Origin: Streptomyces sp. WM6386
GTDB taxonomy: Bacteria > Actinomycetota > Actinomycetes > Streptomycetales > Streptomycetaceae
Direction of reading: 5' to 3'
Length of the DNA stretch: 64,000 nucleotides
Assembly (NCBI RefSeq): GCF_000972385.1
Contig: NZ_JXTE01000044.1
Span: 11,229 to 75,228, forward strand
How positions within the stretch are numbered: position 1 is the stretch's first letter; every line of letters begins with the position of its first letter. Under the pieces are notes generated by a model that saw only the letters and a list, made by a program, of their open reading frames with translations, searched no databases and had not been told where the DNA came from. This document shows positions 17,428 to 26,893 of the stretch, one piece after another. Made by a program: the position numbers and the translations under genes.

Positions 17428-18368
17428 CGGTGACCGTCGAGAAGAGGGTGACCGGCAAAGAGACCCACGCCGGTCACCCTCGCCGCCCCCGCGACTCCTA
17501 CGCCCTCTTCCTCCTGCCCGGTGTCCTCGCCTTCCTCGCCGTCATCGTCGTCCCGTTCCTGATGAACACCGGCGTCAGCTTCACCGACTGGCAGGGCGTG
17601 GGCTCCCCCAGCTGGACCGGCCTCGCCAACTACCGCGAACTGATGGACGATTCGGAGTTCTGGGAGTCGTTCCGGCACAGCCTGTTCATGGTCCTCGCCA
17701 TGGCGGCCGTACCGACGGCGGTCGGACTGGTCCTGGCCGCCGCGCTGTTCGACTACATCGGCAAGCACTTCGGGTCGAGGATCGTCGCGGTACTGCGCGC
17801 CTGTTTCTACCTCCCCCAGGTCCTGCCGATCGCGGTCGCGGGCATCGTCTGGAGCTGGATCCTGGCTCCCACGGACGGCTCCCTCAACGAACTGCTCAAG
17901 ACCATAGGGCTGTCGAGCTGGCAGCAGGACTGGCTCGGCGACCCCGACATCGCGCTCTACAGCGTCATGGGCGTGATGGTCTGGGTCCAGCTCGGCTTCC
18001 CGCTCGTCATCTTCATGGCGGGCCTGCAACGCGTGGACCCGCAGCTGTACGAGGCGGCCGAGCTGGACGGCGCCGGCTGGTGGCGCCGGTTCTGGCACAT
18101 CACGCTGCCGCAGATCCGCCCGGAGATCTACGTCGTCCTGACCTGGTGCACGATCGCCGCGCTGAAGGTCTTCGGCGCGGTGTACGTCCTGACGAAGGGC
18201 GGCCCGGGTGGCGCTACGAACGTCCCGTCCTACTTCTCCTTCACCACGTTCTTCGAGAAGACGCAGGTCGGCTACGGCGCCGCCATCTCCACCGTTCTCA
18301 CGGTGATCATCCTGGTCCTGTCCCTGATCGGCCTGAAGCTCCAGACCCGCGCGGAGGGGAAAGCATGA
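17424..18368 (+). CDS. Sugar ABC transporter permease, MalF type
   Basis: The 314-residue protein has six TM helices. The cytoplasmic EAA loop for contact with the ATPase is present (YEAAELDGAGWWRRFWHITL). Its start overlaps the binding-protein stop by four bases, and its stop overlaps the second permease in the same way, so the three importer genes are translationally coupled. It lacks the large extracytoplasmic loop of E. coli MalF. No ATPase gene is found in the operon; Streptomyces importers of this class commonly share the ATPase MsiK. Confidence 0.92.
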   Translation: MTVTVEKRVTGKETHAGHPRRPRDSYALFLLPGVLAFLAVIVVPFLMNTGVSFTDWQGVGSPSWTGLANYRELMDDSEFWESFRHSLFMVLAMAAVPTAVGLVLAAALFDYIGKHFGSRIVAVLRACFYLPQVLPIAVAGIVWSWILAPTDGSLNELLKTIGLSSWQQDWLGDPDIALYSVMGVMVWVQLGFPLVIFMAGLQRVDPQLYEAAELDGAGWWRRFWHITLPQIRPEIYVVLTWCTIAALKVFGAVYVLTKGGPGGATNVPSYFSFTTFFEKTQVGYGAAISTVLTVIILVLSLIGLKLQTRAEGKA

Positions 18369-19189
18369 GCACCGCGCTACGCCGTTACCCCGTCCTCGTC
18401 GCCCTGTGCGTCGCGGCCCTCTTCATGGTCGTGCCCTTCCTGATCGTCGCGATCAACGCGGTCAAGTCCCCCGCCGAGTACTCCCAGAACGGCCCCCTGA
18501 GCCTCCCCGACGGCCTCTACCTGGACGGTCTGAAGGACTTCTGGGAGCGCGTCGACTACAGCCAGAAGCTCTTCAACTCCCTGCTGATCAGCGGCGGAGT
18601 CGCGATCTTCGCGGTGATCCTGTCCGTCCTCAACGCGTACGCGATCGGCATCGGCCGCATCAAGGGCCGCACCTGGGTGCTGGCCTTCTTCGTCCTGGCG
18701 AACATGCTGCCGCAGGAGGCGCTGGTCTACCCGATCTACTACCTGAGCAAGGAAGCCGGGCTCTACGACACCAGGCTCAGCGTGATCATCGTGTTCACGG
18801 TGATCCAGGCGGCGTTCGGCACCTATCTCCTCTCCTCCGTCCTGGGCCAGTTCCCCCGCGAGATCATCGAGGCCGCGAAGATCGACGGCGCCGACAAATG
18901 GCAGATCCTGTGGCGGATCGTCGTCCCGGTGAGCCGCCCCACCATCGGCGTGCTGCTGGTGTTCTTCTTCATCTGGACCTGGAACGAGTTCCTGCTCCCC
19001 CTGGTGATGCTGATCTCCAACGACAACCAGACGGTGTCGGTGGCCCTCGGCGTCCTCCAGGGCCAGCGCCTCATGGACGCCACGATGACCAACGCGGCAG
19101 CGCTCCTGGGTGTCCTCCCGGCCATCGTCTTCTTCCTTCTGTTCCAGCGGACCCTCACCCGCGGCATCGCCGTGGGTGCCGTCAAATAA
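18365..19189 (+). CDS. Sugar ABC transporter permease, MalG type
   Basis: The 274-residue protein has six TM helices and the EAA motif IEAAKIDGADKWQILWRIVV. The C-terminus LTRGIAVGAVK is the usual ending of MalG-type permeases. The ATG at 18365 lies inside an ATGA overlap with the MalF-type gene. It forms the heterodimeric channel with the preceding permease. The alpha-xylosidase gene starts 10 bases downstream, tying uptake to intracellular hydrolysis. Confidence 0.92.
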   Translation: MSTALRRYPVLVALCVAALFMVVPFLIVAINAVKSPAEYSQNGPLSLPDGLYLDGLKDFWERVDYSQKLFNSLLISGGVAIFAVILSVLNAYAIGIGRIKGRTWVLAFFVLANMLPQEALVYPIYYLSKEAGLYDTRLSVIIVFTVIQAAFGTYLLSSVLGQFPREIIEAAKIDGADKWQILWRIVVPVSRPTIGVLLVFFFIWTWNEFLLPLVMLISNDNQTVSVALGVLQGQRLMDATMTNAAALLGVLPAIVFFLLFQRTLTRGIAVGAVK

Positions 19190-19199
19190 GGACCCCCAC

Positions 19200-21449
19200 A
19201 TGAAGTTCACCGACGGTTACTGGCTGCTGCGCGAGGGCGTCACGGCGGACCACCCCGCCCAGGTCCTCGATGTCACCCCCACCGAGTCCGGCCTGGAGAT
19301 CCACGCACCCTCCCGGCCCATCCGCAGCCGCGGCGACCTGATGACGGGACCGGTCATGACGATCAACGCCCACACGCCGATGCCGGACGTCGTGGGCGTG
19401 ACGTTCACCCACTTCGAGGGCGAGCAGCCCAGAGGCCCCGAGTTCGAACTCAGCACGGACAACCCCGCCGCCCAGATCGCCTACGACGACGACCACGCGA
19501 CCCTGACCTCGGGCGACCTCTCGGTCCGCTTCGCCACCGAGGGCCCCTGGCACCTCGACTTCCGCGCCCACGGCCGTGTCCTGACCAGCAGCGGCCACAA
19601 GAGCATGGGCATCATGCGGGACGCGGCCGGCGGCCACTATCTGCGTGAGCAGCTCAACCTCACGGTCGGCACCAGCGTCTACGGCCTCGGCGAAAGATTC
19701 GGCCCGCTGGTCAAGAACGGCCAGGTCGTCGACATCTGGAACGCCGACGGCGGCACGACCACCGAACAGGCCTACAAGAACGTCCCGTTCTATCTGACGG
19801 ACGCGGGTTACGGCGTCTTCGTCGACCACCCGGGCAAGGTCTCCTTCGAGGTCGCCTCGGAGGCGGTCTCCAGGGTCCAGTTCAGCGCGGAGACACAGGA
19901 GTTGACGTACTACGTCATCTACGGCCCCACGCCGAAGGACATCCTCCGCAAGTACACGGCCCTCACCGGCCGCCCGGCCCTCCCGCCCGCCTGGTCCTTC
20001 GGCCTGTGGCTCTCGACCTCCTTCACCACCTCCTACGACGAGGAGACGGTGACCTCCTTCATCGAGGGCATGCGGGAGCGCGAACTCCCGCTCTCCGTCT
20101 TCCACTTCGACTGCTTCTGGATGCGCGAGCACAACTGGTGCGACTTCGAGTGGGACCCACGGGTGTTCCCGGACCCCGAGGGCATGCTCAAGCGGCTCAA
20201 GGAGCGCGGGCTGCGGGTCTGTGTCTGGATCAACCCGTACATCGCCCAGCGCTCCCCTCTCTTCGCGGAGGGCAAGGCGCTCGGGCATCTGCTGAAGCGG
20301 CCGGACGGCAGGGTCTGGCAGTGGGACCACTGGCAGCCGGGGATGGCGTTCGTGGACTTCACCAGCCCGGCGGCGCGCGAGTGGTACGCGTCCAAGCTGG
20401 AGGGGCTGCTCGCGCAGGGCGTCGACTGCTTCAAGACCGACTTCGGCGAGCGCGTGCCCCTCGACGTGGCCTGGTCGGACGGCTCGGACCCGGAGCGGAT
20501 GCACAACTACTACACCTACCTCTACAACCGCACCGTCTTCGACGTGCTGCGGAGGCAACGGGGCGAGGAGGAGGCGGTCGTCTTCGCCCGGTCGGCGACG
20601 GCCGGCAGCCAGAAGTTCCCCGTCCACTGGGGCGGCGACTGCGAGGCGACGTACGAGTCGATGGCGGAGTCACTGCGCGGCGGACTCTCGCTGGGGCTCT
20701 CCGGCTTCGGGTTCTGGAGCCATGACATCGGCGGCTTCGAGGGCACCCCGACGCCGTCGCTGTTCAAGCGGTGGCTGGCCTTCGGACTGCTGTCCTCCCA
20801 CAGCCGGCTGCACGGCAGCTCGTCGTATCGCGTCCCGTGGCTCTTCGACGAGGAATCGGTCGACGTACTGCGGCACTTCACCCGGCTCAAGCTCCGGCTC
20901 ATGCCCTATCTGTACGAGGCCGCCCGCACCGCCCACACCGAGGGCGTGCCGGTCATGCGGGCGATGGTGCTGGAGTTCCCGGACGACCCGGGGTGCGCGC
21001 ATCTGGAGCGGCAGTACATGCTCGGGACCGATCTGCTGGTGGCGCCGGTGTTCAGCGACTCCGACGAGGTCTCGTACTACGTTCCCGAAGGCACGTGGAC
21101 CCACTTCGTCAGCGGGCAGACGGTCACCGGCCCACGCTGGGTCCGCGAGCAGCACGACTTCCTCAGCGTGCCGCTGCTCGTGCGGCCCGGTGCGGTGATC
21201 CCGGTCGGCGCGGTGGCCGACCGGCCCGACTACGACCACGCCGACGGGGTGACGCTGCGGGCCTACGGCCTGGAGCGGGGCGCCCAGGTGACGGTACGGG
21301 TCGGGGACGTGGCCTACACCGTCGTACGCGAAGGGGACACGCTGCGGGCCTCGTGCGGCGACCCTTCGGCGCCGTGGGCGCTGGCGGCCGGGGAGCGGGT
21401 CGTGCGGGCGCAGGCCGGGACCGGGTTTCTCACGGTGGAGCTGGGCTGA
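19200..21449 (+). CDS. yicI: GH31 alpha-xylosidase, YicI type
   Basis: The 749-residue protein has no signal peptide and acts in the cytoplasm. It matches YicI closely in the regions I recall: FKTDFGER carries the nucleophile (D414) and HWGGDCEATYESMAESLRGG the acid/base (D480). FSGFGFWSHDIGGFE-like and SSHSRLHGSSSYRVPW segments are also conserved. YicI-type enzymes remove alpha-1,6-linked xylose from isoprimeverose and xyloglucan oligosaccharides, rather than acting mainly on alpha-glucosides. Placement after an importer fits uptake of such fragments. Its stop shares one base with the ATG of the LacI gene. Confidence 0.93.
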   Translation: MKFTDGYWLLREGVTADHPAQVLDVTPTESGLEIHAPSRPIRSRGDLMTGPVMTINAHTPMPDVVGVTFTHFEGEQPRGPEFELSTDNPAAQIAYDDDHATLTSGDLSVRFATEGPWHLDFRAHGRVLTSSGHKSMGIMRDAAGGHYLREQLNLTVGTSVYGLGERFGPLVKNGQVVDIWNADGGTTTEQAYKNVPFYLTDAGYGVFVDHPGKVSFEVASEAVSRVQFSAETQELTYYVIYGPTPKDILRKYTALTGRPALPPAWSFGLWLSTSFTTSYDEETVTSFIEGMRERELPLSVFHFDCFWMREHNWCDFEWDPRVFPDPEGMLKRLKERGLRVCVWINPYIAQRSPLFAEGKALGHLLKRPDGRVWQWDHWQPGMAFVDFTSPAAREWYASKLEGLLAQGVDCFKTDFGERVPLDVAWSDGSDPERMHNYYTYLYNRTVFDVLRRQRGEEEAVVFARSATAGSQKFPVHWGGDCEATYESMAESLRGGLSLGLSGFGFWSHDIGGFEGTPTPSLFKRWLAFGLLSSHSRLHGSSSYRVPWLFDEESVDVLRHFTRLKLRLMPYLYEAARTAHTEGVPVMRAMVLEFPDDPGCAHLERQYMLGTDLLVAPVFSDSDEVSYYVPEGTWTHFVSGQTVTGPRWVREQHDFLSVPLLVRPGAVIPVGAVADRPDYDHADGVTLRAYGLERGAQVTVRVGDVAYTVVREGDTLRASCGDPSAPWALAAGERVVRAQAGTGFLTVELG

Positions 21450-22459
21450 TGGTGAAGATCACTGATGTGGCCCGGCACGCCGGTGTCTCCCCCAGCACCG
21501 TGTCGTACGCGCTCAGCGGCAAGCGCCCGATCTCCGAGGAGACCCGGCAGCGTGTCGAGGCGTCCATCCGCGAGCTGGGCTACCGGCCGCACGCGGGCGC
21601 CCGGGCGCTGGCCAGCAGCAGATCGAACGTACTGGCGCTGGTGGTGCCCTTACGCACCGGGATCCACGTCCCGGTGGTGATGCAGTTCGCGGTGTCGGTG
21701 GTGACGACGGCACGGCGCTACGACCATGACGTGCTGCTGCTGACGCAGGAGGAGGGCGAGGACGGGCTGCGCCGGGTCGCCGACACGGCACTGGTGGACG
21801 CGATGATCGTCATGGACGTCCAACTCGACGACCCCCGGCTGCCGTTGCTGCGCTCGCTGGAGCGGCCGTCGGTGATGATCGGGTTCCCGGCCGAGGCGGA
21901 CGGTCTGACCTGTATCGACCTCGACTTCAAGGCGGCCGGCGAGGCGTGCGTGGAGCATCTGGCGCGGCTGGGGCACCGGGTGGTCGCGCTGGTCGGGTCG
22001 CCGCCCGAGGTGTACGTCCGCCAGACCGCGTTCGCCCAGCGTGTGGTCCAGGGTTTCACCGCCGCCGCGGACCGGGGCCGGCTCGCCTCCTCGGTCCACC
22101 CGTGCGAGGCCTCGCCCGCCGCCGCCCGCGAGGTCGCCGAGCAACTGCTGCGCGAGCAGCCCGCGCTGACCGGGGTCGTCGTCCACAACGAGGCGATCCT
22201 CGAACCTCTCATCGACGCCTTCGAGCAGCTCGGCCTGCGCGTCCCCGCCGATCTCTCCGTCACCGCCATCTGCCCCGACGAACTCGCCGGGAACCTCCGC
22301 GTCCCCGTCACCTCGGTCGCCCTGCCCTCCGCCGAGGTCGGCACCCGGGCCGTGGAGCTGCTGATGAAGAAGCTCGACCACAAGACGGTGCCCGAGGCCA
22401 CGCTGTTGCCGCCCCGGATGACGGAACGCGCGAGCACGGCGCCGAGGAACGCCCCCTGA
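21449..22459 (+). CDS. LacI-family repressor with a TTA codon
   Basis: The 336-residue protein has the LacI HTH (ITDVARHAGVSPSTVSYALS) and hinge, then a sugar-binding effector domain. It is co-transcribed with the alpha-xylosidase (TGATG overlap) and is the likely autoregulator acting on the palindromes at 16034-16072. Codon 68 (21650-21652) is TTA. In Streptomyces this rare leucine codon is read only by the bldA tRNA, which becomes abundant late in growth, so repressor synthesis may depend on developmental stage. The rest of the gene uses normal high-GC codons. Confidence 0.92.
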   Translation: MVKITDVARHAGVSPSTVSYALSGKRPISEETRQRVEASIRELGYRPHAGARALASSRSNVLALVVPLRTGIHVPVVMQFAVSVVTTARRYDHDVLLLTQEEGEDGLRRVADTALVDAMIVMDVQLDDPRLPLLRSLERPSVMIGFPAEADGLTCIDLDFKAAGEACVEHLARLGHRVVALVGSPPEVYVRQTAFAQRVVQGFTAAADRGRLASSVHPCEASPAAAREVAEQLLREQPALTGVVVHNEAILEPLIDAFEQLGLRVPADLSVTAICPDELAGNLRVPVTSVALPSAEVGTRAVELLMKKLDHKTVPEATLLPPRMTERASTAPRNAP

Positions 22460-22518
22460 GCTCCACAGATGCCCCGGTATGCCCGCAAATGCAAGGCCCT
22501 ACTTGAAGGAGCCGTGAC

Positions 22519-25428
22519 ATGAAAGGCAGCAAGAGACGTAGAAGAACCACCCTGGTCGTGGCGCTGGCCCTGATCGCAGGGCTCGGCGCCACCGTCCCCT
22601 CCCACGCGGAGGAGACGTACGCCTTCCGCGACCCGTCCCTGACCGTGGACCAGCGAGTCGACGACCTCCTGGCCCGCCTCAGCCTCGACGAGAAGATCGG
22701 CCTCCTCCACCAGTACCAGGCCGCGGTCCCCCGGCTCGGCATCCAGTCCTTCCGCACCGGCACCGAGGCCCTGCACGGCGTCGCCTGGCTCGGCGAGACC
22801 ACCGTCTTCCCCCAGGCCATCGGGCTCGCCTCCACCTGGGACCCGGCCCTGATGGAACAGGTCGGCTCGGCGGTCGGCGACGAGGCGCGCGGCTTCCAGC
22901 AGGAACGCCCGGCCGGCTGGGGCCTCAACCTCTGGGCACCCGTGGTGAACCCGCTCCGCGACCCGCGCTGGGGCCGCAACGAGGAGGGCTACAGCGAGGA
23001 CCCCGGGCTGACCGGAGCGCTGTCGACGGCGTACGGCCAGGGTCTGACCGGCGGCGACCCCGATCACCTGAAGACCGCGCCCACCCTCAAGCACTACCTC
23101 GCCAACAACAACGAGTGGCACCGCACGACCACCTCCTCCGACCTGCGCCCGCGCGTCGCGAAGGAGTACGACGAGGCGGCCTTCAGACCGGCGATCGAGG
23201 CGAACGCGGCGACGGGGGTCATGTCCTCGTACAACCTGGTCAACGGCCATCCCGCGACGGTGAATCCGGACCTGGACGACGTCGTACGGAAGTGGACCTC
23301 GTACGACCTGCTGAACGTCACCGACGCCTTCGCCCCGGGCAACCTCCCCGGCGACCAGAAGTACTACCCGAGCGTGACCGAGGGCGACGCGGCCGCGATG
23401 AAGGCCGGCATCGACAGCTTCACGGACAACGACGCGAACTCGTCGGTGACGACCGGCGCGGTCAAGTCGGCTCTGGAGCAAGGTCTGTTGGAGGAGTCGG
23501 ACGTCGACGAGGCCGCGGGGCACATCCTGTCCGTGCGGGTCCGGCTCGGCGAGTTCGACCCGGGCGGCGGCAGGTACGGCTCGATCGACAAGTCCGTCAT
23601 CAACAGCCCCGCCCACCAGAAGCTGGCCCGCAAGGCGGCCACGGAAGGTGCCGTGCTGCTGAAGAACCAGGCGGGCACCCTGCCGCTGAAGAAGTCCGCG
23701 AAGGACGTCGCCGTCGTCGGCCCGCTCGCCGACACCCTCTACACCGACTGGTACTCGGGCACGCTCCCGTACGCGGTCACCCCGGCCGACGGCATCGCGG
23801 CCAAGCTCGGCACCGCCGTCACGACCAACGAGGGCGTCGACCGGATCGCGCTGAGGAACGCGGACACCGGCCGTTACGTCACCGCGGGCACGGACGCGGA
23901 CGGCGAGCCGCTCAAGGAGACGTCGGCCTCGGACGCGAGCGCCCAGTTCGATGTCTTCGACTGGGGCGCGGGCATCGTCACCCTGCGCTCCGCCGCCAAC
24001 GGCAGGTATGTCGGCTACAACTGGGCGAACTTCGTCAACGACCAGGTGCAGCCGAACGGTTGGTTCGTCCAGCAGCAGTTCAAGCTGGAGGAGCAGGCGG
24101 ACGGTACGTATCTCCTGCGTTACGCCGGCTACGAGACCGAGGAGTCCTGGTGGGGCAACCCCGTCTATCTCGGCCCGACCGGTGAGGACGGCACGCTCGG
24201 CCTGGTCGCGAAGGACGCCGCCGCGCACTACACCAAGGACGTCGTCCGCAGCGGTGTCGAGGAGGCCGTGGCCGCGGTCAAGGGCAGGGACAACGCGGTG
24301 GTCGTGGTCGGCTCCAACCCGTCGATCAACGGCCGCGAGGCCCACGACCGCACCGACATGGGCCTGGCCCCGGCACAGGAAGCCCTGGTCAGGGCGGTCA
24401 AAGCGGCCAACCCTCGGGTCGTGGTGATAGTCGAGAACAGCTACCCGACCACCCTCGGCGCCCTCCAGAAGGAGGTCCCGGCCGTCCTGTGGACCTCCCA
24501 CGCGGGCCAGGAGACCGGAAACGCCCTCGCCGACCTCCTCTACGGCGACGCCAACCCGTCGGGCCGCCTCACCCAGACCTGGTACCGCTCGGAGTCGGAC
24601 CTCCCGTCGATCCTCGACTACGACATCATCAAGTCCGACCGCACCTACCAGTACTTCAAGGGCAGCCCGCTCCATCCGTTCGGCTACGGGCTCTCCTACA
24701 CGTCCTTCCGCTACGGCGACCTTCACAAGACGGCCGACGGCTACGCGGTGAACGTCACCAACACCGGTAGCCGCACCGGCGACGAGGTCGTCCAGCTCTA
24801 CGCCCACCAACGCGTCTCCCGCGACAAGCAGCCCCTGAAGCAGCTGGAGGCCTTCCAGCGGGTGACGCTGAAGCCGGGCGAGACGAAGACGGTCAAGCTG
24901 AGGCCGGCGAAGAAGGACCTCGCGCACTGGGACGTCACGCGCTCCAAGTGGGTGGTGGAGAGCGGCACTTACGACATCATGGTCGGTGCCTCCTCCACGG
25001 ACATCCGCACACGCACGACCTGGCAGGTGTCCGGCGAGACGATCCCGGCCCGCGACCTCTCCCGCACGACCCGCGCCGAGAACTTCGACGACTACGAGGG
25101 CACACGTCTCGTCGACGAGTCGAAGGAGCGCGGTACGGCGGTGGGGGTGACGGCCGACCGGGCGTGGCTGAAGTACGGGGACGCCCGACTCGGCTCGGGC
25201 GCCTCGAAGTTCACGGCTCGCGTGGCCGGCGCGTCCGGCACGGTCGAGGTCCGGCTGGGCTCCCCGACCGGCACCCTCGTCGGTACGGCGGCCTTCGGCG
25301 GCACCTCGTCGCCGTACGCCTACGAGACGGTGACCGCCGACCTCTCGCGGGCGGCGAAGGGCCGTGCCGACGTCTACCTGGTGCTGAAGGGAGCGGGCCT
25401 GCGCCTGGCGACGTTCAGTCTGCGCTGA
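22519..25428 (+). CDS. Secreted GH3 beta-glycosidase with beta-trefoil insert and CBM6-like C-terminus
   Basis: The 969-residue protein has a signal peptide (MKGSKRRRRTTLVVALALIA, ending near AHA-EE). The GH3 N-terminal domain follows, with YDLLNVTDAF carrying the nucleophile D269. The GH3 C-terminal sandwich is split: residues about 440-562 look like a fascin-type beta-trefoil (RNADTGRYVTAG, RSAANGRYVGYNW). The domain then resumes with a fibronectin-III-like part near 740-830. The last ~135 residues resemble a CBM6 beta-sandwich. GAAGGAG precedes the ATG. Likely activity is beta-glucosidase or beta-xylosidase on plant wall oligosaccharides outside the cell, feeding the importer; specificity cannot be told from sequence. 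Confidence 0.88.
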   Translation: MKGSKRRRRTTLVVALALIAGLGATVPSHAEETYAFRDPSLTVDQRVDDLLARLSLDEKIGLLHQYQAAVPRLGIQSFRTGTEALHGVAWLGETTVFPQAIGLASTWDPALMEQVGSAVGDEARGFQQERPAGWGLNLWAPVVNPLRDPRWGRNEEGYSEDPGLTGALSTAYGQGLTGGDPDHLKTAPTLKHYLANNNEWHRTTTSSDLRPRVAKEYDEAAFRPAIEANAATGVMSSYNLVNGHPATVNPDLDDVVRKWTSYDLLNVTDAFAPGNLPGDQKYYPSVTEGDAAAMKAGIDSFTDNDANSSVTTGAVKSALEQGLLEESDVDEAAGHILSVRVRLGEFDPGGGRYGSIDKSVINSPAHQKLARKAATEGAVLLKNQAGTLPLKKSAKDVAVVGPLADTLYTDWYSGTLPYAVTPADGIAAKLGTAVTTNEGVDRIALRNADTGRYVTAGTDADGEPLKETSASDASAQFDVFDWGAGIVTLRSAANGRYVGYNWANFVNDQVQPNGWFVQQQFKLEEQADGTYLLRYAGYETEESWWGNPVYLGPTGEDGTLGLVAKDAAAHYTKDVVRSGVEEAVAAVKGRDNAVVVVGSNPSINGREAHDRTDMGLAPAQEALVRAVKAANPRVVVIVENSYPTTLGALQKEVPAVLWTSHAGQETGNALADLLYGDANPSGRLTQTWYRSESDLPSILDYDIIKSDRTYQYFKGSPLHPFGYGLSYTSFRYGDLHKTADGYAVNVTNTGSRTGDEVVQLYAHQRVSRDKQPLKQLEAFQRVTLKPGETKTVKLRPAKKDLAHWDVTRSKWVVESGTYDIMVGASSTDIRTRTTWQVSGETIPARDLSRTTRAENFDDYEGTRLVDESKERGTAVGVTADRAWLKYGDARLGSGASKFTARVAGASGTVEVRLGSPTGTLVGTAAFGGTSSPYAYETVTADLSRAAKGRADVYLVLKGAGLRLATFSLR

Positions 25429-25431
25429 GAC

Positions 25432-25481
25432 CGCGTGGCGCAGGCCCTTCGCCTCAGCAGAGGAGGGGCTTGCGCCACGCG
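25432..25481 (+). terminator. Strong stem-loop terminator after the GH3 gene
   Basis: CGCGTGGCGCAGGCCC (25432-25447) pairs with GGGGCTTGCGCCACGCG (25465-25481), with one mismatch region. It begins three bases after the GH3 stop. Its right arm overlaps the end of a decayed leftward reading frame. Confidence 0.75.
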
Positions 25482-25636
25482 CACTCGAGGTCGCTGCCAC
25501 GTGCCGACCGCGGCTCGACCAGTGTGGCGGCCTCCTCCGTCGACTTCGCGAGCGTGACCACGATGGCGTCCTCCAACGGCTTGACGGAGGACGCCAGATA
25601 ATTGTTGAGGACGATGGTCAACTGCTCCGCCGCACG
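25454..25636 (-). pseudogene. C-terminal gene remnant beside the tnpB element
   Basis: A leftward frame of 60 codons is open between a TAA at 25637-25639 and a TGA at 25454-25456. It has no ATG or GTG start; a TTG at 25621 is the only candidate. The translation includes QLTIVLNNYLASSVKPLEDA and ends AWRKPLLC. It looks like the tail of a longer protein. Its upstream part is missing where the insertion element begins, so truncation by that element is plausible. The family is not recognised. It could also be a non-coding open frame. Confidence 0.35.
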
Positions 25637-25760
25637 TTACCGAGGTTACTGACTCGGTTCGACGCGGCTTTGCTTATGCTCCCGACTACCCTCTACGACA
25701 GGACGGTCACGGGGCACATCCACCGTTCCCAGCTACGCTGGGGCCGGATCGGGCATGTTG
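25637..25760 (-). ncRNA. Predicted omegaRNA / right-end region of the tnpB element
   Basis: In IS200/IS605-type elements the RNA guide of TnpB is transcribed from the 3' end of tnpB into the right end of the element. This ~100-base stretch after the tnpB stop (25733-25735) is non-coding and lies between tnpB and the gene remnant. The exact element end, and therefore the guide sequence, cannot be fixed by eye. This call rests on family knowledge, not on a recognised fold. Confidence 0.35.
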
Positions 25761-26893
25761 ACGAATACCCACGCCGAGCGTGCGCGGTCACGCACGTTGA
25801 TCCCGGCGACGTGGTCGGCTGGCCCAGCGAGGCCGCACCGACGACAGCGGAAAATGTCCCGAGTGGGGCGGTTGCCGCGCTCAGTGTGTCCGCAGCGCGG
25901 GCAGCGCTGCGAGGTGTAGGCCGCATCCACCTCGATGAACGGCACTCCGGCACGCCTCGCCTTGTAAGCGATAAAAGCGCCGAGCTGGTGGAACGGCCAG
26001 GAGGACAGTCGTGCTCGCTGGTCGCGGGAAACCGTAACCCGATCGCGGATGCCCTGGAGTTCCTCCAGGGCGATGCCGCGCTCGGTGCGTTGGGCGACAG
26101 CAACAACCGTCTTGGCCACCTTGTGATTGACGTGGCTGGCGTGGCGGGCTTCCTTCCTCGCCCGCTTCTTGAGGAGCTGCTTGGCAGACCGGGTCTGTTT
26201 GGCCTGGAGTTCAGCCCGTTTGCGGGTCTGCCAGCGCCGGTAACGGCCGAGCCTGCGGCCTTGATGGTTGTCTCCGTCCGAGGTGGTGGCGAGGTTGACG
26301 ATGCCCCGGTCTACACCGATGAAGTCCCTCGGCTCGAACGCCTCGGGCTCGGGGAGGTCGAGGGTGGCGATCAGGAACCACTTGCCGTCCCGGAACACCA
26401 GGTCGGACTCGCCCTTGCGGTGCTCGGCCAGGGCCTTGAGCGCTTCCGGGGAGCAGGCGAACGGGACGTCCTTAATCCGTCCGTCCAGGGTCCAGATCGA
26501 GACGGTCTGTGCATCGTAGTTCCACGACAGACACCGGTCGTCGTACGTGTGCGCCGCATGCGGGCGGAATGCTACCGGCTTGGATTCCGCTTTGCGGCGC
26601 CGCTTCGATCCCTCGGGACCGAACCTTCCGGCCCTGATGCCCGCCCGCAGCGACGTAGAGGCATCGGCCACGCGCTTGATGATGTGCTGCGCGGCCTGGG
26701 CCCCGAAGCCGAGAGCCTTTAGTTCGCCGTAACACAGCTTGCGCAGCTCCCGGACAGACGCCTTGAGCCCGAAACGCTCGAAGCCTGTGGCGGACACCCA
26801 GTTGGCCGCCTTGTTGATCGCGGGCAAAGTGTGCTCAAGTGCCGGTGCCTGCACGGCATCCGGCATGACCTTGACTTGCACCACTAGCTTCAC
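25733..26893 (-). mobile_element. tnpB: IS1341-type element: RNA-guided nuclease TnpB, no tnpA
   Basis: The 386-residue protein starts at GTG 26893 (VKLVVQVKVMPDAVQ, the standard TnpB beginning); an in-frame ATG at 26941 is less likely. The RuvC catalytic residues are present: D195 in FIGVDRGIVN, E277 in IALEELQG and D360 in GPADHVAGIN. A zinc ribbon CPRC...CRRC lies at 331-353. No TnpA gene is adjacent, so it cannot move by itself. TnpB proteins cut DNA at sites matching an RNA guide made from the element's right end. The catalytic set is intact, so it may be active. It sits between the sugar operon and the esterase gene. Confidence 0.9.

Noticed and set aside
21718-25500. Leftward open frame of about 1260 codons
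   Set aside because: It is antisense to the LacI and GH3 genes, which have strong family signatures. Composition is typical of antisense in high-GC DNA.
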